Source: Cellulomonas telluris | GTDB taxonomy: Bacteria > Actinomycetota > Actinomycetes > Actinomycetales > Cellulomonadaceae | DNA length: 64,000 nt | Reading direction: 5' to 3' | Assembly (NCBI RefSeq): GCF_004886325.1 | Contig: NZ_QXFN01000001.1 | Coordinates: 992,001 to 1,056,000 of the forward strand | Notes under the pieces: model-generated | The model's database searches: none | Seen by the model: the letters and a program-made list of their open reading frames with translations, nothing else | What the model was told of the DNA's origin: nothing | Made by a program: the position numbers and the translations under genes | Shown: piece after piece, positions 31,843-39,975 of the stretch | Numbering within the stretch: the first letter of the stretch is position 1 | How the letters are laid out: each line of letters starts with the position of its first letter

Positions 31843-32688
31843 TCAGCGCAGGTTCCCCAGCACCGCCGCCGCGACGTCCGCAGGCCGGTGCTCGGGCAGC
31901 CAGTGGTCGGCGTCGAGGTCGACCCGCAGGAACGAGCCGTCGACGTGCCGGGCCGTGGCGTCCACGGATGCGGGGGCGAAGAACGGGTCCCGGCGGGCGG
32001 AGACGTAGGTGGTGGGGACCTCGATCCGGCGCGTCGAGCCGCCGCCCGGCACCGGGACGGCGCGGTACCAGGCGAGGGCGGCCGTCAGGGCGCCGGGCTC
32101 GCGCATGCGGGCGACGTAGCGGTCGGCGCGGTCGGGCTCGAGGCCGGCCCTCCTGAGGGCGGCGCGCAGCCGGGCGCCGTCGTCCGCGAGGAGCAGGCGC
32201 TCCGGGACGCCGGGCAGCTGGAAGAAGCCGACGTAGGACGAGCGCAGGGCCTGCCCGCCGCGCAGCAGCCCGGCGCGCATCGCGGCGGGGTGCGGCGTGC
32301 CCAGCACCGTGAGCGTCGCGACGCGGTCCGGCTCACGGGCGGCGACGGCCCACGCGACGGCACCGCCCCAGTCGTGGCCGACGACGTGCGCCTGCTCCGC
32401 GCCGGCGGCGTCCAGCAGCGCGACGACGTCGGCGACGAGCTCCGGCACGGCGTACGGGCGGCGGCCCGCCGGGCGGGCGCCGGGGGAGTAGCCGCGCTGG
32501 TCCGGCACGAGCACGCGCGCACCCGCGGCGGTCAGCAGGGGGGCGACCGCGTCGTAGGCCGAGGCGTCCTGCGGGAAGCCGTGCAGCAGGACGACGACGG
32601 GGGCGTCGTCCCCGGTCGTGCCGGTGGGGGCGTCCGGTGCGTGGTCCCGCACGTCGAAGCGCAGGCCGTCGCGCGTGAAGGAGTCCAT
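31843..32688 (-). CDS. Alpha/beta hydrolase (epoxide hydrolase-like)
   Basis: 281 residues. Oxyanion motif LLHGFPQ, nucleophile elbow VVGHDWGGAVAW (Asp nucleophile, as in epoxide hydrolases and dehalogenases), and the C-terminal His in DADHWLPEHRP. LVPDQRGYSPGARPAGRRPYAVPELVADV is the usual block after strand 4. Soluble; substrate unknown. Followed by map after 79 bp in the opposite reading order on the same strand. Confidence 0.85.
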   Translation of the reverse strand: MDSFTRDGLRFDVRDHAPDAPTGTTGDDAPVVVLLHGFPQDASAYDAVAPLLTAAGARVLVPDQRGYSPGARPAGRRPYAVPELVADVVALLDAAGAEQAHVVGHDWGGAVAWAVAAREPDRVATLTVLGTPHPAAMRAGLLRGGQALRSSYVGFFQLPGVPERLLLADDGARLRAALRRAGLEPDRADRYVARMREPGALTAALAWYRAVPVPGGGSTRRIEVPTTYVSARRDPFFAPASVDATARHVDGSFLRVDLDADHWLPEHRPADVAAAVLGNLR

Positions 32689-32767
32689 CCCGGCAGCACA
32701 GCACGCGCGCGGGGGCGCGGCGAGCGGGGGCGGGGGAGGACCCGCGGGCGCGCGTCTCCGGACGACG

Positions 32768-33550
32768 TCAGACGCGCAGGTGCGCCGGCAGCGTGAGGAC
32801 CTCGACGCCGTCCTCGGTGATCGCGACGGTGTGCTCGCTGTGCGCGGTGCGGGCGCCCGTCGCGCTGCGCAGCGTCCAGCCGTCGGTGTCCGTGACGAGC
32901 TCGTCGGTGTCCGCCATCACCCACGGCTCGAGCGCGAGCAGCAGGCCGGGGCGCAGCGTGTACCCGCGGCCCGGGCGGCCGGTGTTCGGCACGTGCGGGT
33001 CCTGGTGCATGGTCGAGCCGATGCCGTGGCCGCCGAACTCGGTGTTGACGGGGTAGCCGGAACCCGTCAGCACCTGGCCGATGGCGTGCGAGACGTCGCC
33101 GAGGCGGACGCCCGGGCCCGCGGCCTGGATGGCTGCGGCGAGGGCGCGCTGGGTGGCCTCGATGAGCGCGACGCTCTCGGCCGGGCGGGCGTCGCCCACC
33201 AGGAAGCTGATGGCGGAGTCCGCCGCGATGCCGTCCTTGAGCACGGCGAGGTCGAGCGTGAGCAGGTCGCCGTCGGCGAGGCGCTGGTCGCGGGGGCGGC
33301 CGTGCAGCACGGCGTCGTTCACCGACGTGCAGACGTAGTGGCCGAACGGGCCGCGCCCGAACGACGGCGCGTAGTCGACGTAGCAGGACTGCGCGCCGGC
33401 CTTCTCGATGAGCTCGCGCGTCCAGCGGTCGATCTCGAGCAGGTTGGTCCCGACGGTCGTGCGCTCGCGGAGCGTCTGGAGGATGTCGGCGACGAGGGCG
33501 CCCGTGACCCGGGCGCGGTCGATCTCGCTCGGGCTCAGGATCTCGATCAT
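32768..33550 (-). CDS. map: Type I methionine aminopeptidase
   Basis: 260 residues. Metal ligands are in place: DLLTLDLAVLKDGIAADSAISF (two Asp, somewhat diverged), GGHGIGSTMHQDPHVPN (His), LEPWVM (Glu) and SEHTVAI (Glu). GHYVCTSVNDAVLHGRP is the substrate-side His block. It removes N-terminal Met. Divergent from an XRE regulator that may control it; actinobacteria often have two Map enzymes, and this may be the secondary one. Confidence 0.92.
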   Translation of the reverse strand: MIEILSPSEIDRARVTGALVADILQTLRERTTVGTNLLEIDRWTRELIEKAGAQSCYVDYAPSFGRGPFGHYVCTSVNDAVLHGRPRDQRLADGDLLTLDLAVLKDGIAADSAISFLVGDARPAESVALIEATQRALAAAIQAAGPGVRLGDVSHAIGQVLTGSGYPVNTEFGGHGIGSTMHQDPHVPNTGRPGRGYTLRPGLLLALEPWVMADTDELVTDTDGWTLRSATGARTAHSEHTVAITEDGVEVLTLPAHLRV

Positions 33551-33603
33551 GGCGGTGCGCTCCTCGGTGCTGGGCGGGACGAGGCCGGCGACGGCTTCGG
33601 CGG

Positions 33604-33622
33604 TAATACTATCCCGGTATTA
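33604..33622. promoter_or_regulatory. Inverted-repeat operator between map and the XRE gene
   Basis: TAATAC-N7-GTATTA is a perfect inverted repeat. Its right arm overlaps TAGAAT (33621-33626), the leaderless -10 of the XRE gene, and its left arm overlaps a TAGTAT (33612-33607, minus) suited to map. The regulator would control both genes. Confidence 0.55.
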
Positions 33623-33632
33623 GAATCGGTCC

Positions 33633-33929
33633 ATGATGGTCCGGCTCCCGCTCACCCCCGCCGAGGTCGACCGCGGGCGCCGCCTCGGTGCGCTCCTGCG
33701 CCGCGCTCGCGGGGAGCGGTCGATCGTCACGGTCGCGCTCGACGCGGGCGTCTCGCCCGAGACGCTGCGCAAGATCGAGTCGGGCCGCGTCGCGACGCCC
33801 TCGTTCTCGACCGTCGCGGCGATCGCCGGGGTGCTGGGGCTGTCGCTCGACGCGGTGTGGGCGGAGGTCGGCGAGGACGGGCGGCGCACCGCCCGCCCCG
33901 ACGACCTCGTCCCTCAGCTCCGGCAGTGA
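33633..33929 (+). CDS. XRE-family helix-turn-helix regulator
   Basis: 98 residues. HTH: GRRLGALLRRARGERSIVTVALDAGVSPETLRKIESGRVATPSFSTVAAIAGVLGLSLDAVW, a full Cro/C1-type domain with little else. The ATG (second ATG directly after) fits a leaderless promoter. Divergent from map, with a shared inverted-repeat operator. Confidence 0.88.
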   Translation: MMVRLPLTPAEVDRGRRLGALLRRARGERSIVTVALDAGVSPETLRKIESGRVATPSFSTVAAIAGVLGLSLDAVWAEVGEDGRRTARPDDLVPQLRQ

Positions 33930-33954
33930 CGGGCCGCACCCGCCGCTGACGTGC

Positions 33955-34746
33955 TCAGGCGCCCTGCCGCACCACCGTGAACGGTGCCTTCCCGGACACG
34001 CGGCCCTCGATGCCCGCCGTGACGAACTCCTTCGCGCGGGTGACCGCGTCGCGGACCTCGCGCCCCTTGGCGAGCTCGGCGGCGATCGCGGCGGCGAGGG
34101 TGCAGCCGGCACCGGCGACGCGCTCGTTCCCCACCTTCGGCGTCGCGAGCACGGTGACCTCGTCGCCGTCGAGGAGGACGTCGACCGCGTCGTCACCGGG
34201 CAGCTCGACACCGCCCTTGGCGACCACGGCGCGCGGGCCGAGCGCCTGGATGCGGCGTGCCGCCTCGGTGAGCTGCTCGACCGTCTCGATCGTGTCCATG
34301 CCCGAGAGCGTCTTCGTCTCGAACAGGTTCGGGGTGACGACCGTCGCGAGCGGCAGGACCTGCTCACGCAGCGCGGTGTCGGTGTCGAGGGCCGCGCCGG
34401 GCTCCTGGCCCTTGCAGATGAGCACCGGGTCCAGCACGACGTGCCGCCACGGCTGGCGGCGCAGCCCCTCCGCGACGACGTCGATCGTCGCCGGCGTGCC
34501 GAGCATGCCGATCTTGACCACGTCGAGGTCGTAGGCGGTCGTCGCCGCCTCCATCTGCTGCGCGATGATCTCGGCCGGCACGGGGAAGAAGCGGTGGTTC
34601 CAGTCGTCCGCCGGGTCGAACGACACGATGCACGTCATCGTGCCGAGGCCGAAGGCGCCCAGCTCCTGGAACGTGCGCAGGTCCGCCTGGATGCCGGCGC
34701 CGCCGGTCGCTTCCGATCCGGCGATGACGTACGCGAGGTCGACCAC
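33955..34746 (-). CDS. ThiD/PdxK-type kinase (hydroxymethylpyrimidine or pyridoxal kinase)
   Basis: 263 residues, ribokinase fold. IAGSEATGGAGIQADLRTFQELGAFG is the N-terminal signature, VKIGMLGTPATIDVV follows, then LDPVLICKG, TPNLFETKTLSGM and the anion-hole/catalytic block RVAGAGCTLAAAIAAELAKG (GAGC for the Bacillus-type PdxK/ThiD group). GTG start with AGGAG upstream. It could phosphorylate pyridoxal as well as HMP; no thi or pdx neighbours help to decide. Confidence 0.85.
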   Translation of the reverse strand: MVDLAYVIAGSEATGGAGIQADLRTFQELGAFGLGTMTCIVSFDPADDWNHRFFPVPAEIIAQQMEAATTAYDLDVVKIGMLGTPATIDVVAEGLRRQPWRHVVLDPVLICKGQEPGAALDTDTALREQVLPLATVVTPNLFETKTLSGMDTIETVEQLTEAARRIQALGPRAVVAKGGVELPGDDAVDVLLDGDEVTVLATPKVGNERVAGAGCTLAAAIAAELAKGREVRDAVTRAKEFVTAGIEGRVSGKAPFTVVRQGA

Positions 34747-34921
34747 GGGAGTGCTCCTGTCGATGTGGTTCGTGTGGGGGTCTGCACGACAGCCTCGCAC
34801 GGTCGAGGGGGCCACCGGACGCGGGGGTCGCTTGTCGGCAGCCCTGGCGCGGAGGTCACCGAGCGGTAGTGCTCTCGTCGTGGACGGCCGTCGCCAGGTC
34901 CCGCGCCACCCAGGTGTGCTG

Positions 34922-35320
34922 CTACAGCTCGACCAGGTCACCGAGCACGGTCGTCCGTGCCGTCCGGACGAACCGGAGCAGCGCGGACCACGCCGCGTGG
35001 ACGCTCATGACGTACGCCCCGTCGAAGGCGACCACGTCGTCCATCACGGGGATGTCGGCGACGTCGCCCGGGGCGAGAGAACCGTTCCCGGCCATGAGGA
35101 GTGTGGTGTCGGCGTCCGGCAGCACGTGCACGACCGCCCACCCCGATCGGAATCCCAGCGCGACGACCGGGTAGTCGTCGTCCGAGCGCCGGACCTCGAG
35201 GTACCCCGAGCCCGCCGAACGCAGCCGCTCGACGTGCTGGGCGAGGGCGTGCACGTCGGAGTGGACCTCGGTCGGGACGAAGCGCCCGGACGTCGACGTC
35301 GCGCTCCACGACACGGTCAT
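34922..35320 (-). CDS. Immunity-like protein (Imm1-like)
   Basis: 132 residues. The alternating beta-strand pattern GSGYLEVRRSDDDYPVVALGFRSGWAVVHVLPD, a central VVAFDGAYVMSVHAAWSALLRFV helix and a short tail fit Imm1-type immunity proteins of polymorphic toxin systems. The assignment is by pattern only. ATG overlaps the previous gene by 4 bp. It is the last gene (3' end) of the 19-kb minus-strand toxin/immunity run. About 175 bp between it and the ThiD-like gene hold no gene. Confidence 0.5.
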   Translation of the reverse strand: MTVSWSATSTSGRFVPTEVHSDVHALAQHVERLRSAGSGYLEVRRSDDDYPVVALGFRSGWAVVHVLPDADTTLLMAGNGSLAPGDVADIPVMDDVVAFDGAYVMSVHAAWSALLRFVRTARTTVLGDLVEL

Positions 35321-35727
35321 CGCACTTCCTCCTCACCTCGCCCAGGCCGTGGCGCACGACCTCGGGGACCGGTCGGTCGACTGTCTGCGAACGGGCTGTC
35401 GAAGATGTCGCCCTGGTGCTCGTGCAGCCGGAGGGACGAGGCGACGACGACGTTCCGTCGACCCTCCGAGACGAGGACGAAGACCTCGAGCGGAGCGTCG
35501 ATCTCCTGCCCCAGTGCTGCGCGGGCCGCCCGCACGTCGTCAGGCCCCGCCTGCTCGACGACGAGCCCGCGGAGCAACCGCGGACAGGAGATGAGCTCGA
35601 CGCCGGCGAACAGCAGGTCCACGTTCGTCGTCCGGTCGGGACCGCGAGGACTCCGCACCAGCAGCGCGCCGTGGCTCACGCGGTACTCCCAGAGCTGGAA
35701 GACGCGGTCGGGGTACGTCGCGGTCAT
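35317..35727 (-). CDS. Immunity-like hypothetical protein (FQLWEY...SHGALLVRSP family)
   Basis: 136 residues. The opening VFQLWEYRVSHGALLVRSPRGPDRTTNVDLLFAGVELISCPRLLRGLVV is a pattern seen in small actinobacterial proteins encoded near RHS/WXG toxins. An acidic/beta second half follows with EVFVLVSEGRRNVVVASSLRLHEHQGDIFDSPF. Function unknown; immunity role inferred from location. ATG overlaps the stop of the preceding truncated gene (ATGA). Confidence 0.5.
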   Translation of the reverse strand: MTATYPDRVFQLWEYRVSHGALLVRSPRGPDRTTNVDLLFAGVELISCPRLLRGLVVEQAGPDDVRAARAALGQEIDAPLEVFVLVSEGRRNVVVASSLRLHEHQGDIFDSPFADSRPTGPRGRAPRPGRGEEEVR

Positions 35728-35924
35728 GAGGGGGAGGAGCGGGTGCTCGCGCGGTGTTCCCGGGTGAACACCGCGATGTCGTCCCACGCGTCCTGGGCGT
35801 TCCCCCGTGCGTCCGGGTCGCCCAGCAGGCCGTTCAGAGCCGGGACGTCCCGCTCGACCAGCGACCGTGCAAGATCCGTACGCCCGAGGTCCGGCGGCTC
35901 GCGGTAGGTCCGCCCGCCCATCAT
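35724..35924 (-). pseudogene. Internally deleted copy of the HEAT-like immunity gene
   Basis: 66 residues. The N-terminal GRTYREPPDLGRTDLARSLVERD and C-terminal LLGDPDARGNAQDAWDDIAVF match the intact gene at 46005-46358 (LTYREPRDLGRADLARSLVERD and LLRDPDARENAENALDDIATF), but about 50 central residues are missing in frame. Probably non-functional for immunity, though still open and coupled to the next gene. Confidence 0.65.
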
Positions 35925-36010
35925 GCCGTGGACGAGCGTTGCGCTCGCCGGCCCTCGGGATGCGCGAGGGACGACGACCCGGGTCCCGATGCGGACTGCT
36001 GGAGCTCTCG

Positions 36011-36075
36011 ATCGCAGAACACGCGTGCGGTCCTCCCGCCTGCCGCTCTCTACTCGCATCGGTTCGGCTCTCGCC
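36011..36075. repeat. 65-bp intergenic repeat, copy A
   Basis: About 80 percent identical to 44985-45048, including the shared core CTACTCGCATCGGTTCGG. Both copies lie between immunity-like genes. On the minus strand both read through EPMRV-SG-R in frame, so it could be a fragment of a lost coding region. Confidence 0.55.
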
Positions 36076-36112
36076 TCGGCGGCCCGGTCCGCCTCCGTCG
36101 GGATGATGCACC

Positions 36113-36523
36113 CTACCGAGGTCCGTGCCTCGCCGGTGCGCCCTCGAACGCCTCGGCGTCCGTCGGCGTGTGCGCCGTCCGCAGCTGGCTGACGACTCTC
36201 GAGTTCTGAGGGTCGAACGTGACGAGCCCGTGCCGCGACGCCATCTGCTGCAGGCGCGGCATCACCTCGACCGAACGTGAACCGGAGATGGAGACCATCA
36301 CGCACCCGTCCGTCGCACAGACCGGGCCGGCCCAGGGGGAGGAGTCCGCGTTCTCCTCGGTCAGGTCCTCGAACGCGGTCAGGAGGTCCGTCAGGAAGCG
36401 CGAGACCGCGACGTGGGGGCGGACGGCGTCACCGTCCTCCTCGGTCAACCTGTAGTACGTCGCGAGAGCGGCGTCGTCCGACGGCGTCGGCCTCTCGTGC
36501 CAGAAGGCCAGCTCGAAGCTCAC
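36113..36523 (-). CDS. Immunity-like protein, SFELAFW/SPWA/GLV-DPQN family (copy 1)
   Basis: 136 residues, GTG start. Begins SFELAFWHERPTPSDDAALATYYRL, then HVAVSRFLTDLLTAFEDL, DSSPWAGPVCATDGCVMVSISGSRSVEVMPRL and HGLVTFDPQNSRVV. The same family occurs at 39546-39911 (complete) and 45747-45899 (5' fragment). Proteins of this type are frequent in actinobacterial toxin loci; no enzymatic motif. Role as immunity protein inferred from context. Confidence 0.6.
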   Translation of the reverse strand: MSFELAFWHERPTPSDDAALATYYRLTEEDGDAVRPHVAVSRFLTDLLTAFEDLTEENADSSPWAGPVCATDGCVMVSISGSRSVEVMPRLQQMASRHGLVTFDPQNSRVVSQLRTAHTPTDAEAFEGAPARHGPR

Positions 36524-36633
36524 GATGCATCCCCTTCACTGCGCACCCACCGGGGCGCCGCCGTGTGCGGACCTCCTGGACGCGCCAGGGTGCCGGTTGC
36601 CGCCGCCCGAGCGCCGACGGGCGGGAGCAGGGG

Positions 36634-37485
36634 TCAGGCACCGGGCAGGAGCCAGGAACCCCTGACGTGCCCGTCGCCGTCAGGAACGACTGCCAGCCAC
36701 TCCCAGGCTTCGGACTCGTTCACCGCGAACGGCCACCCGTGGCCCCGTAGGTCAGGGGGATTCTCGATGCCGAATGCGAACTCCTCGTGCACGAGCGGGT
36801 CGAACCCTCCGAGACGTCGGAGAGCGGTGAACCCACCGTCGAGGCACATGCGTCCCGGGTCGAGCTGAGGATCGAGCAGGACGCTGATCAGCGAGCGCGG
36901 CTCGACTGCAGGCCTCCGCCGCAGGAGGGTGTCGCCGCTGACGTCGTACCAGCGAGCTCCGAACTTCCCGTGAGCCCATCGCTCCCTCAGCAGCTTCACC
37001 TGTGCCGGAGCTGATGCGACGGCCGACCAGAACGCGTCATCGGCAGCCGCCGTGACGGGATCTCCCTCCGGACTGCCGGCCGGCGGTGCCTCTCGCACGC
37101 GGATGCGCAGGTGGGGCCAACCATCGAGATCCGGTGGAGACACCGTCGGGTCCAGCGTCAGGACGACCGCTCCGTCCCACGAGCACTCGACCCTCATCCC
37201 GGTCGCTCCGAGCGCGCAGAAGGGTCCGTGCCCCTCGCACATGCGGCGCACCAGCTCCACTGCGCGCCTCAGGGGGACCGACGAGCCGTTGCGGAGCTCC
37301 GCGGCATCGCCCGCGAGCGGTTCCGCGACGAAGAGCTCGGTTACCTCGAAGGTGTGCACGTGCGCACGCCGCGCCAGCTCGTGGAGGAACTGGGTCAGGC
37401 TCCGTAGGTACGGCGCCGGACGGGCCCCCTCGCGTCCGTCGAGCGTCGTCTCGGGGACGCTCGGGGACACGCTGACCTCGATCAC
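36634..37485 (-). CDS. Hypothetical protein in the immunity array
   Basis: 283 residues, the largest unknown in the array, not recognised. SLTQFLHELARRAHVHTFEVTELFVAEPLAG and VRRMCEGHGPFCALGATGMRVECSWDGAVVLTLDP suggest an alpha/beta domain; the C-terminal GGFTALRRLGGFDPLVHEEFAFGIENPPDLRGHGWPFAVNESEAWEWLAVVPDG is distinctive. No membrane helix or signal. Overlaps the upstream gene by 4 bp. Confidence 0.55.
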   Translation of the reverse strand: MIEVSVSPSVPETTLDGREGARPAPYLRSLTQFLHELARRAHVHTFEVTELFVAEPLAGDAAELRNGSSVPLRRAVELVRRMCEGHGPFCALGATGMRVECSWDGAVVLTLDPTVSPPDLDGWPHLRIRVREAPPAGSPEGDPVTAAADDAFWSAVASAPAQVKLLRERWAHGKFGARWYDVSGDTLLRRRPAVEPRSLISVLLDPQLDPGRMCLDGGFTALRRLGGFDPLVHEEFAFGIENPPDLRGHGWPFAVNESEAWEWLAVVPDGDGHVRGSWLLPGA

Positions 37486-37763
37486 TCTCCCACCGCCACC
37501 ACGCCGCGCGGCCCATCCGGTTCATCGACCTCGACAGGGCTGTACAGCGAGGGCGCGTTGTCGATGCCCGACCAGTAGATCCAGAGGTGGCCGCTCCGGG
37601 GGCAGCGGAACATGAGCGTGGACCTCATGTACAGCTCGTCTGCGTCGACCGTGCCCGTGCTGGTGTCGAAGTCGCCGTCGGAGATGAGGTTCCACTGATA
37701 GGGGTGGGGGATCTCGCCGCTCGTCGACACCACGGATCCGCACACGCACAGGAATTTCGCCAC
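37482..37763 (-). CDS. Small zinc-ribbon-like protein
   Basis: 93 residues, GTG start giving VAKFLCVCGSVV. CVCG and RCPRSGHLWIYW are two half-sites that may bind one zinc (second one lacks the usual second Cys). The middle has IPHPYQWNLISDGDF and ELYMRSTLMFRCP. Similar small proteins accompany actinobacterial toxin loci. Function unknown. Confidence 0.5.
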   Translation of the reverse strand: MAKFLCVCGSVVSTSGEIPHPYQWNLISDGDFDTSTGTVDADELYMRSTLMFRCPRSGHLWIYWSGIDNAPSLYSPVEVDEPDGPRGVVAVGE

Positions 37764-37845
37764 TCGGGGATGACCGCCGCTTCTGTCGTTCCGGACCCGG
37801 GTCCGATGGTCGTCGACCTCACGTCGGATGTCGACGGGCTCGACC

Positions 37846-38154
37846 TCACAGCGGGAACTCGTTCCGCCAGGGGGACTCGAGGCCGGAGGGGTCACCGCCC
37901 AGGGCCACGACGATCGCGTCCACGTCGTCCACCCGGTCCACGAACGTCACGGACTCCGTCCGGACGTCGTCCTCCGCGAAGCACGCCCCCGAGTCGACGA
38001 GCTCGCGCGCTACGGCGACCGCGGCGACCCGGATCCGCCCGTCGGGCACCGGGAGGACCCAGATCCACGTCGCGCGCTCGGTGTCCGGGGTGGGCAACCG
38101 CTGGGTCACCGGTCGTCCGAGCCGGAGCAGGCGGTTGCGCACGCTCGTCTTCAT
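37846..38154 (-). CDS. Hypothetical protein in the immunity array
   Basis: 102 residues, not recognised. ATERATWIWVLPVPDGRIRVAAVAVARELVDSG reads as a beta-alpha unit, then VTFVDRVDDVDAIVVALGGDP and a C-terminal SGLESPWRNEFPL tail. Start ATG overlaps the stop of the upstream gene (TGATG). Confidence 0.45.
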   Translation of the reverse strand: MKTSVRNRLLRLGRPVTQRLPTPDTERATWIWVLPVPDGRIRVAAVAVARELVDSGACFAEDDVRTESVTFVDRVDDVDAIVVALGGDPSGLESPWRNEFPL

Positions 38155-38681
38155 CAGGAGCTCCCGTCGTGCCGGCCGCGTGACCGGCCTGGTGGTTCCG
38201 CTGGCGGGGTCTCCTCGCGGCCTCGGCGCGTGTCGCCCCGCCGTCCGTCGGCGCCGGCGCTGCCGGACGCGTCGGCACCGGGTCCGACGAGCTGCGTCAG
38301 CGCTGCCACGTGTCGAGGACCGTGGAGCGCGAGCCGCGACCTCATCCATCGGCGGCCGGACTCGCTCGTCGCGGACCACCTCCACCGCAGCGCGTGACGC
38401 GCCGCGCGCCCTCGCCTGAACGCACTCGCCCGAAGCACGTTCGCGAAGCCGTGGGTGACGTCGGCGAGCAGGTGCACCCGCGCGAGCGCGTCGACGTCTG
38501 CGGGCACGTGCGGGTCCAGCACCTCGTCCTCGACGTACAGCTCACCCGTCTCGGCCATGCGTCGGATCTCGATCAGGGAGCGTTCGGTGAGCACGGCGAG
38601 AAGATCCGCAGCGCCGGGACGCCCCCGACCGATGTCGCCGCTCGACGGTGCTGCCTCCACCGCCTCCCGCCTCTGCTCCAC
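38154..38681 (-). CDS. Hypothetical protein in the immunity array
   Basis: 175 residues from a GTG with GAGGAGA upstream; other GTG starts further in are possible. Only the middle looks structured: LLAVLTERSLIEIRRMAETGELYVEDEVLDPHVPADVDALARVHLLADVTHGFANVL. The C-terminal 50 residues are Arg/Gly-rich and may be poorly ordered. Translationally coupled to the next gene. Confidence 0.4.
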   Translation of the reverse strand: MEQRREAVEAAPSSGDIGRGRPGAADLLAVLTERSLIEIRRMAETGELYVEDEVLDPHVPADVDALARVHLLADVTHGFANVLRASAFRRGRAARHALRWRWSATSESGRRWMRSRLALHGPRHVAALTQLVGPGADASGSAGADGRRGDTRRGREETPPAEPPGRSRGRHDGSS

Positions 38682-38815
38682 CGCGTCTCTCCTCTCGGTC
38701 GGTCCAGGAAGCCGCCCTGCTGCAGGTCGATCCGCCCGTGTGCGGCGGCCAGCCGCTTCACGCTCGCGCCCGACGGGCCCCCATGACCGCGTGCCCGACC
38801 GTGCGGTGGGACGTG

Positions 38816-39562
38816 CTATCTCTGCCGCTTCGCGAGAAGCGCGAGGATTCGGTCGAGCTCGGCCTCGTCGACCGGCTGGGCGTCTCCGGGGTCCCACCCG
38901 TGGACGAGCACACCGGTGGCCGTGCGTGTGACGGTCGAGCGTCGTCGTGCGTCCAGCCCCCCGTCGTCCGTGCCGCGGTCGGCGCCCTCGCGAGCCGGCA
39001 GGAACCACGTGGTCGGGCGAGGTGTGCGAGCCCCGACCACACTGCCGAGTGCGAGCGGTGACGGGAACGACACCTCGACGCCGACGGCACCATAGGGCGC
39101 CTCGATCACCTCGCACAACGAGACGAGCAACCGCTCCGCCCATCGCCACCGCCTCATCCCGTCACGTCTCTGCGCGGGGGTACGGAGCTCCAGCGGGAAG
39201 GAGAGTCCTCCGGCGTGCAGCGCCAGCTCGATCGGGTGCTCCTCACCCCAGGCGGACGTCGGCGCCGAGCCCAGCGGGACGACTCCCAGAGACCGGTGCC
39301 GGAAGGCGATCCTGAGCACCTGGTGATCCGTGAGGACCTGCTCCGGGCCGCCGGAGAGCGTCAGCACCTCCCGACCCGCGACGTCGCTCACGGACGTGTA
39401 CGGCGTCCGGTCGGGTGCGACGAGGACCCGGCCCGTGAACCGGCACCCGACCGCCTCGACCGCGCTCCAGCACCTCACCATCGCCGCTCGCCAGGCGATG
39501 CCGGGGTGCGCGAAGACCGACAGGTGCGGTGGAGCCGGATGGGGGTCAGACCTGTGCGTCAT
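38816..39562 (-). CDS. Hypothetical protein in the immunity array
   Basis: 248 residues, start ATG 39562. Not recognised. Beta-rich first half (FTGRVLVAPDRTPYTSVSDVAGREVLTLSGGPEQVL), then WRWAERLLVSLCEVIEAPYGAVGVEVSFPSPLAL, and a C-terminal AEL-DRILALLAKRQR helix. Overlaps the 3' end of the preceding family member by 17 bp, so they are probably co-translated. Confidence 0.5.
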   Translation of the reverse strand: MTHRSDPHPAPPHLSVFAHPGIAWRAAMVRCWSAVEAVGCRFTGRVLVAPDRTPYTSVSDVAGREVLTLSGGPEQVLTDHQVLRIAFRHRSLGVVPLGSAPTSAWGEEHPIELALHAGGLSFPLELRTPAQRRDGMRRWRWAERLLVSLCEVIEAPYGAVGVEVSFPSPLALGSVVGARTPRPTTWFLPAREGADRGTDDGGLDARRRSTVTRTATGVLVHGWDPGDAQPVDEAELDRILALLAKRQR

Positions 39563-39911
39563 GACTGCGGGCCGCTCCGACGACGGTGTCGTTCTGGGGG
39601 TCGTAGACGATGAGGCCGTGCTCCGACGCCATGCGTGCCAGTCGGGGCGCCACCTCTGTCGAGCGCGATCCCGAGATCGTGACGATGACGCACTCATCCG
39701 TCGCGTACACGGGGGAGGCCCAGGGCGAGGAGTCCGCGGTCGCGTCGTCCAGGTCGCCGAACGACTCGAGCACCGCCGCCCGGAACCGCTCGACCGCGAG
39801 ATCGGCTCCGACGACGCCCGTCTCCCCCTCGGTCAGCCGGTCGTAGATGTGGAAGGCGGCATCGGGGGAGGGCGGAGGGTCCTGTCGCCAGAACGCCAGA
39901 TCGAAGCTCAC
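39546..39911 (-). CDS. Immunity-like protein, SFDLAFW/SPWA/GLI-DPQN family (copy 2)
   Basis: 121 residues from GTG 39911 after GGAGGTGGAG. SFDLAFWRQDPPPSPDAAFHIYDRLTEG, ADSSPWASPVYATDECVIVTISGSRSTEVAPRLARMASEHGLIVYDPQN. Clearly paralogous to 36113-36523 (shared ISGSRS-EV and DPQN). Retains all blocks, so presumably functional. Confidence 0.6.
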   Translation of the reverse strand: MSFDLAFWRQDPPPSPDAAFHIYDRLTEGETGVVGADLAVERFRAAVLESFGDLDDATADSSPWASPVYATDECVIVTISGSRSTEVAPRLARMASEHGLIVYDPQNDTVVGAARSHDAQV

Positions 39912-39975
39912 GAGAACTCCACCTCCACGACGAATCGAGCCTCCGCGACGCAGAGCGGGCCACTCGTCCAAGCCC

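Noticed and set aside
34747-34921. Possible small gene HTWVARDLATAVHDESTTAR after the Imm1-like stop
   Set aside because: Begins right after a stop codon and lacks a start or ribosome site; too short to support.
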